Shown piece after piece: positions 59,756-64,000 of a stretch of 64,000 nt of DNA. This stretch comes from DASXRU01 sp033856235 (lineage in GTDB: Bacteria; Acidobacteriota; Blastocatellia; Pyrinomonadales; Pyrinomonadaceae). Within the stretch, counting starts at the first letter, position 1. Each line of letters starts with the position of its first letter. The notes beneath the pieces were generated by a model. That model searched no databases. It saw only the letters and a program-made list of their open reading frames with translations, and was not told the DNA's origin. Both the position numbers and the translations under genes were made by a program. The stretch is taken from contig JAWVFI010000164.1 of NCBI GenBank assembly GCA_033856235.1, positions 1-64,000 of the forward strand, read 5' to 3'.

Positions 59756-60934
59756 TCATCTTCGCTTTAGTCCTAAAATGCTCAGGAAAAAGCTGGAAAA
59801 CAGCGTCTGGCAACCCAGCGTCAGCGCCGTGATGGCAGGGACGACGATGCGCATCGTGCGCTCAGGATCGAGGTTCCCAAAAGACAGTTGATCCCAAAAC
59901 CAATAGGCGTACGCCGAGCCTGCCAGTCCAGCGACAATCAGGAGGGCCGCGAAAATCAAGCCCACCTCGAGCGTGATGTAACGAAATAAATGGTCAAGCC
60001 GCTTGTCCTGCGGCAGAAGTCCTTCGCTGATCGCAAAAACCTTCGTGAAGACGGCGAAGAGGATGGCCTGAAACCCGATGATGATGGCTACCGCGGCGTA
60101 TAGCAGCGTGTGCACATCGAGCGTGACGCCGGCGATCAAACGCGGCCCGGGAAGTAGCCAGAGCATTGTCGCCAGTCCGATCAGCATCAGCAGCGCGCCG
60201 GGAAAGAGGAACAGCCAGCGCGGGCTGAACAACAGCAGAAAGCGCAAGTGACGCCAGCCATCCCGCCAACTGCGCAAGTGTGGCGCGCGCGTGCGTCCGT
60301 CGGGCGAGAGCGTGGTGGGAACTTCGGCAATTCGCAATCCCTGCAGCGTTGCCTTCACCACCATCTCACTGGCGAACTCCATCCCGGTGGTGTGCAAATC
60401 CAGATTTAAGAGCGCTTCTTTGCTGAACCCGCGTAGGCCGCAATGAAAATCGCCACAGGGACTGCGAAAGAACAAACGTCCGATGGTCGTCAACACAGGA
60501 TTACCCAGATAGCGATGCAGGGGCGGCATCGCTCCCGGTTTGATGCCGCCGCGGAAACGGTTTCCCATTACCAGGTCATAGCCTTCGCGAAGTTTGCTGA
60601 TGAAAGGCCCGAGCGTGCCGAAATCGTAACTGTCATCAGCGTCGCCCATGATGACGAACTTCCCGCGCGCGGCCGCGATGCCTCCCATCAAAGCGTTGCC
60701 ATACCCTTTGGCCTGTACCGCGACCACGCGCGCGCCGAGGTTGACGGCGATTTCCTGTGAACCGTCTGCGCTGCCGTTGTCCGCAATGACAACTTCGCCG
60801 GCTACCTTGTTTTCCAGGAGGGAACGCTGCGCCTTTTGAATACAGGTCGCAAGCGTTTCTGCTTCGTTCAGGCAAGGCATGACGATCGAGAATTCGATCG
60901 GCGCATTGTGATCCAGGATTGTTTCGGTTGACAT
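59756..60934 (-). CDS. Glycosyltransferase family 2, membrane-anchored
   Basis: A 392-residue protein. The N-terminal GT2 fold has FSIVMPCLNEAETLATCI, ADNGSADGS and the DXD motif at D98-A-D100 (GDADDSYD). About four hydrophobic helices follow from residue 230 (LFLFPGALLMLIGLATM and others). This resembles polyprenyl-phosphate glucosyl- or mannosyltransferases, which load sugars on undecaprenyl phosphate for flipping. It may supply the donor used by the GT39-like enzyme at 51.2 kb. Confidence 0.92.
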   Translation of the reverse strand: MSTETILDHNAPIEFSIVMPCLNEAETLATCIQKAQRSLLENKVAGEVVIADNGSADGSQEIAVNLGARVVAVQAKGYGNALMGGIAAARGKFVIMGDADDSYDFGTLGPFISKLREGYDLVMGNRFRGGIKPGAMPPLHRYLGNPVLTTIGRLFFRSPCGDFHCGLRGFSKEALLNLDLHTTGMEFASEMVVKATLQGLRIAEVPTTLSPDGRTRAPHLRSWRDGWRHLRFLLLFSPRWLFLFPGALLMLIGLATMLWLLPGPRLIAGVTLDVHTLLYAAVAIIIGFQAILFAVFTKVFAISEGLLPQDKRLDHLFRYITLEVGLIFAALLIVAGLAGSAYAYWFWDQLSFGNLDPERTMRIVVPAITALTLGCQTLFSSFFLSILGLKRR

Positions 60935-60949
60935 GTTACGTCAGCGCCG

Positions 60950-61960
60950 CTACCGCGGGGCTTCTGACCTTACCTCTTGAAAGACGGCAGCCAGTTTTGG
61001 CGCGTTTGCTTTTACCGAGTAATGCTCTTCGACTACTTGTCTCCCAAGTCTTCCCATGCCGGGGCCGAGATCGCTCTCCGTAAACAAGCGTCGCAGGGCG
61101 TGGTACCAATCATTTCCGGAAGTGGCCGCGAATCCCAACGCATCGTAGCCCAGAATCTCTTCATTCACCCCGACAGGACTGACGATTACGGGCAGGCCCA
61201 CTGACATGTAAGTGAGCATCTTGAAGCCACACTTGCCCCACGAAACAGGAGAATCATGCAGCGGCATCAAGCCTACGTCCATTTGTTGGACCATGCGCAC
61301 TTCGTCCGCTGCGGACCAGGCCTGAAAACTGTACTGACTCTCCCTTAGAATTGTGAAAGAGGGTTTGCGATCGCAAACGACCAACAAACGCGCTTCTTTG
61401 TGTTCGTTCAAGAATTGCGCCAGCGCGGCTTCAATATCGTAAAGAAACTTCAGGTTGGACCATGAAGCAATCCAGCCAACGGTCCAGGGGCGACCGGCCG
61501 GCCTAGCAGTTGGCCGCCATTCTTCGGTGTCGACCGACGTGGGTACCAGCCAGACTCTGGCTCCGACCTGTTCGTAATGCTTCTGCAGAAAACGATTGCC
61601 GGCGATGACCCCATCGCATTGCCTTGCAATCTCTGCGGAAAAATCCGATTTGTAGGGAAGCCAGATTGCGTCGTCAACGTCGAAGACACGTTTCTTTCCC
61701 GCCCGTCCTTCCCATGTCGCTTTCCCCGAAATCAGTTCGCGGCCCAGCCAGGTAATATCACTGAACTGCGATGCCAGCAGGCCGGGCAGGCGCATGGCCC
61801 TGGCCAGCCAGGGCAAAGGCTCGATCCGGTAGCGATTGATCAAAGACCGATGTTCCGTAACCTCAACGCCCAGAGTGCGCAGCGGCTTGATGAATTGCCT
61901 GATGCGAAACCTGCTGGAGGGATCAACCTTGCTCGCCGTCAGGGCAGTCACTTTGATCAT
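60950..61960 (-). CDS. Glycosyltransferase family 4-like
   Basis: A 336-residue GT-B-type enzyme. The C-terminal half carries VGWIASWSNLKFLYDIEAAL and the sugar-nucleotide-binding stretch CGFKMLTYMSVGLPVIVSPVGVNEEIL. The N-terminal half has a shorter first domain than usual. It likely adds one sugar of the repeat unit at the inner face of the membrane. The next gene downstream (GT2) follows after 15 bases, so they are co-transcribed. Confidence 0.9.
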   Translation of the reverse strand: MIKVTALTASKVDPSSRFRIRQFIKPLRTLGVEVTEHRSLINRYRIEPLPWLARAMRLPGLLASQFSDITWLGRELISGKATWEGRAGKKRVFDVDDAIWLPYKSDFSAEIARQCDGVIAGNRFLQKHYEQVGARVWLVPTSVDTEEWRPTARPAGRPWTVGWIASWSNLKFLYDIEAALAQFLNEHKEARLLVVCDRKPSFTILRESQYSFQAWSAADEVRMVQQMDVGLMPLHDSPVSWGKCGFKMLTYMSVGLPVIVSPVGVNEEILGYDALGFAATSGNDWYHALRRLFTESDLGPGMGRLGRQVVEEHYSVKANAPKLAAVFQEVRSEAPR

Positions 61961-61981
61961 TTGCGGTTCACGATTGTGTAA

Positions 61982-62006
61982 TGTAGGGGTGAGTGCCGCC
62001 CCTACA
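61982..62006. repeat. Short TGTAGGGG palindrome (family B relative)
   Basis: TGTAGGGG-N9-CCCCTACA forms an 8-base stem between the GT4 and flippase genes. It shares the outer bases of the 4432-4520 element but lacks the inner unit. Confidence 0.7.
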
Positions 62007-62026
62007 AGCTGCGCGGCCTGGCCCGT

Positions 62027-63316
62027 TCATCCGTTCAATCCTACCGGTTGTTTCTGCCGCCGGGGAATCACAAACCCTTCCAGCAACAGAATCTGAATCG
62101 TCAGGTTAACAAATAGATAGACGCTGGTCACAACCGCCAGACCCAGCAGCCCGTAGCGCATGAACCCAATAACCTTCGCCGGGACGTAAAGGGTGTAAGT
62201 GACGATCGACATGCGGGTGGGCGTGCGCGTGTCGCCCATCGCATAGAAAGTGGTGGAAGTAATCTGGCCCATCGCGCCGGCGATAAAGAACCCGACCAGC
62301 GCCACCATGATCAACCAGAGCAGATGGACATTGCCCCCAGTGACTCCGCCATGGCCAATCAAGAGACCGAGCAAACGCTCTCCGGCCAGTAGAAAAACCG
62401 CGTAGCCCGCAGCGGTCACCGCGCCCACCACCAGCAAACGTTTGCGATAGAGATGACGGAAAGAGGCCCAGCTGTTCGCGGCGGCCGCGATCGCGAGTTG
62501 CGGCACCATGGGCACCGCCAACGCTTTCTCGGCGACGACATTGGCGACGCCGTACAATTGCTGTCCCAGGTAAAGCAATGACAGGCCCCCGGCCGGGGCC
62601 ATCGATGCCAGAAAACGATCAACCAGGGGATCGGTGCGATAGTAGGCCGTGCCCACCAGCAACGGCCTGATCCGGCTCCACGCTTCGCGCATCGCGAGCG
62701 AATTCCAGGAAGGACGCCGCCAACGGCCCAACCCCGGCAGCAACCAGAGCAACTGAAGAGCGGTGCGCACGACAATCACTACCGCAGCGGCGGCGATCCC
62801 ATAGATAGGAAGCAGCTTAACGATCAGAGCCAGGGCGATCAGGTTTGACAGGACAGTTGACAGTTCAACCCAGAGGAACTGTTTTCGAGCGTGATAGACG
62901 GACCAGAGGACAGAAACGGAGGCCGTGAAAATCATCCCGACCAGTTGAATCCGGGTGAGACTGACGGTCAAAGATTGCGCGGCGCGGGAAAAACCCGGCA
63001 CCAGCCAGGGCACCCAGAAGCCGGCGCTGACTAAGAGCACGAGAGCCAAAGCAGCAAAAAGGGCGGTGACACCGGTAAAGAAACCCCACGCGTTTTCTCG
63101 GAATGCTGCTTCGCTTTCCGTGGCAAGCAACGGCACCAGCACATGCGTCAGCGAGGTACTGACTACGCTCAAGATCAGCGTCGGCAGGGCCATGCCCGCG
63201 AAGAGAGCATCGGTGTCGATTCCCACGCCGAGTTGTGTTATGACGTACCACTGGAAAAGCAGAGAGAGAAGAATATTGGCGCCGGCCAGGGCCGCAAGAG
63301 TCAGGGTTTGCTTCAT
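62027..63316 (-). CDS. MurJ-like lipid-linked oligosaccharide flippase
   Basis: A 429-residue membrane protein with about 12 helices in the MVF/MurJ order. N-terminal ANILLSLLFQWYVITQLGVG and IDTDALFAGMALP match the family; later VGTAYYRTDPLVDRFLASMA and LYLGQQLYGVANVV are typical. It is shorter than housekeeping MurJ (about 510) and sits among glycosyltransferases, so it more likely moves a surface-polysaccharide unit than lipid II. No polymerase (Wzy) is seen in the window. Confidence 0.88.
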   Translation of the reverse strand: MKQTLTLAALAGANILLSLLFQWYVITQLGVGIDTDALFAGMALPTLILSVVSTSLTHVLVPLLATESEAAFRENAWGFFTGVTALFAALALVLLVSAGFWVPWLVPGFSRAAQSLTVSLTRIQLVGMIFTASVSVLWSVYHARKQFLWVELSTVLSNLIALALIVKLLPIYGIAAAAVVIVVRTALQLLWLLPGLGRWRRPSWNSLAMREAWSRIRPLLVGTAYYRTDPLVDRFLASMAPAGGLSLLYLGQQLYGVANVVAEKALAVPMVPQLAIAAAANSWASFRHLYRKRLLVVGAVTAAGYAVFLLAGERLLGLLIGHGGVTGGNVHLLWLIMVALVGFFIAGAMGQITSTTFYAMGDTRTPTRMSIVTYTLYVPAKVIGFMRYGLLGLAVVTSVYLFVNLTIQILLLEGFVIPRRQKQPVGLNG

Positions 63317-63341
63317 TAAGATTTCGGCGACAGTTTAGTCT

Positions 63342-63364
63342 GAACGCAAACTGCCGGTTTGCGA
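63342..63364. repeat. Single AACGCAAACTNNNGGTTTGCG unit
   Basis: AACGCAAACTGCCGGTTTGC lies 26 bases upstream of the flippase start. One copy without an obvious inverted partner. Confidence 0.55.
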
Positions 63365-63416
63365 TGAAAATCGAGTTAAGAGCTTATATTTGATAATCCG
63401 TGATATTTCAAACCAT

Positions 63417-63504
63417 GTCCGACAAACTTTAGTTTGTCGATGACGCCTTCGTGTGACACAGATTGAACCTGGGTCACCTAGCGACAAACTGAAGTTTGTC
63501 GGAC
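63417..63504. repeat. REPIN-like paired repeat between divergent genes
   Basis: GTCCGACAAACTTTAGTTTG at the left and CGACAAACTGAAGTTTGTCG-GAC at the right, inverted, about 41 bases apart, match the pair at 58715-58794 nearly base for base in the arms. The right unit ends 5 bases before the GTG start of the next gene. Confidence 0.85.
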
Positions 63505-63508
63505 TATT

Positions 63509-64000
63509 GTGATCAAAGCCCTTCATATTCTGGATTCTCTGAACCGCGGCGGCGCGGAAACCATGATGCTGGATGTGTGTCGCAACGCGAAAGCCTGCGG
63601 CCTGGATCTAACTTTTGTGGCCACGGGTGGGGGCGATCTGGAAAGCGAATTTCGACAATCCGGGGTGGAGTTTCTGCGGCTCAACAGAAGCCTGCCGGTG
63701 GATCTGTCGCTCGCGTCACAGCTGCGCCAAATCATCAACGAGCGTGACATTCGCGTAGTGCATAGTCATCAGCCAGTGGAAGCGCTGCACCTTTACCTTG
63801 CCACCCGCGGCAGCCAAACAAGGCGAGTCCTGACGTTGCATGGCATTTATCCGGGAACCAAGAACGAGCTGGCATTGCGATTTGTGTTGCCGCGCACGCA
63901 CGCGAAGATCGTGGTTAGCGAAAGGCTGCGGGATCAATTCAAAACGAGCGGCGTTTGTGGCGCGGGCGGCGATTGTACGGTAGTCCAAAACGGAGTCGAT
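63509..64000 (+). CDS. Glycosyltransferase family 4, N-terminal part (cut by window end)
   Basis: 164 codons are open to the window edge from a GTG at 63509. The N-terminus IKALHILDSLNRGGAETMML is the classic GT4 beginning (glycine loop for the acceptor side), followed by VVHSHQPVEALHLYLAT, LTLHGIYPG and VVSERLRDQF. The donor-binding half lies outside the window. The GTG lies 5 bases after a repeat, and no ribosome site is seen, so the start may have been changed by the repeat. Confidence 0.88.
   Translation, partial: MIKALHILDSLNRGGAETMMLDVCRNAKACGLDLTFVATGGGDLESEFRQSGVEFLRLNRSLPVDLSLASQLRQIINERDIRVVHSHQPVEALHLYLATRGSQTRRVLTLHGIYPGTKNELALRFVLPRTHAKIVVSERLRDQFKTSGVCGAGGDCTVVQNGVD

Overview
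The window looks like a chromosomal segment of an acidobacterium, most likely a Blastocatellia-type (subdivision 4) member. This is inference from the mix seen here: moderately high GC, decayed eukaryotic-type Ser/Thr kinase plus TPR sequence, PilZ proteins, split-alpha transhydrogenase, many exported proteins with no clear family, and an unusually dense set of intergenic palindromic repeats. No 16S or other phylogenetic marker that would settle it is present. alaS or acsA would be the best genes to place it.

Layout. 1-9.4 kb (minus strand): AI-2E family permease (cut by the window edge), two PilZ proteins, acetyl-CoA synthetase, a secreted M28 peptidase and the pntAA-pntAB-pntB transhydrogenase. 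9.7-11.9 kb: a self-regulated TetR/ABC1-kinase operon with a clear promoter and two operator copies. 11.9-13.2 kb: remains of a Ser/Thr kinase-TPR gene. 13.42 kb: tRNA-Glu(CTC). 13.6-18.9 kb (minus strand): a RiPP-type locus read as radical SAM, small peptide, GNAT, TfuA, YcaO. 19.4-28.5 kb: membrane protein, SRPBCC protein, hydrolase, truB, recX-alaS, small exported protein and lytic transglycosylase. 28.6-32 kb: degenerate receiver protein, zinc-ribbon/PH membrane protein, exported protein. 32-42.8 kb (minus strand): asparaginase II, 3D-domain protein, amidotransferase/PQQ-propeller lipoprotein/dapF/DinB, dacB, pyk, ICMT-like methyltransferase, yacG. 42.9-51.1 kb: Crp-type regulator, diguanylate cyclase and several exported or membrane proteins. 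51.2-64 kb: a surface-polysaccharide locus (GT39, bi-domain oxidoreductase, asnB, two methyltransferases, GT2, GT4, MurJ-like flippase, second GT4 cut by the window end).

The most interesting system is the 13.6-18.9 kb locus. TfuA-YcaO pairs are known to install backbone thioamides (or azolines). Here they sit with a cobalamin-type radical SAM RiPP maturase (CX7CX2C motif), an acetyltransferase and a 71-residue peptide gene that has a near-consensus promoter and Shine-Dalgarno of its own. I know of no characterised product with this set. The product, and the identity of the true precursor, are not established by the sequence.

The second theme is the repeats. At least four families of paired inverted repeats fill the gaps between genes, and several have entered coding sequence: in-frame inside a membrane protein (20.2 kb) and a GT39 protein (51.4 kb), at the start of one or two methyltransferases (58.7 and 59.7 kb), and over the stop codons of truB and a DUF2752 gene. 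No transposase is present in the window to explain them.
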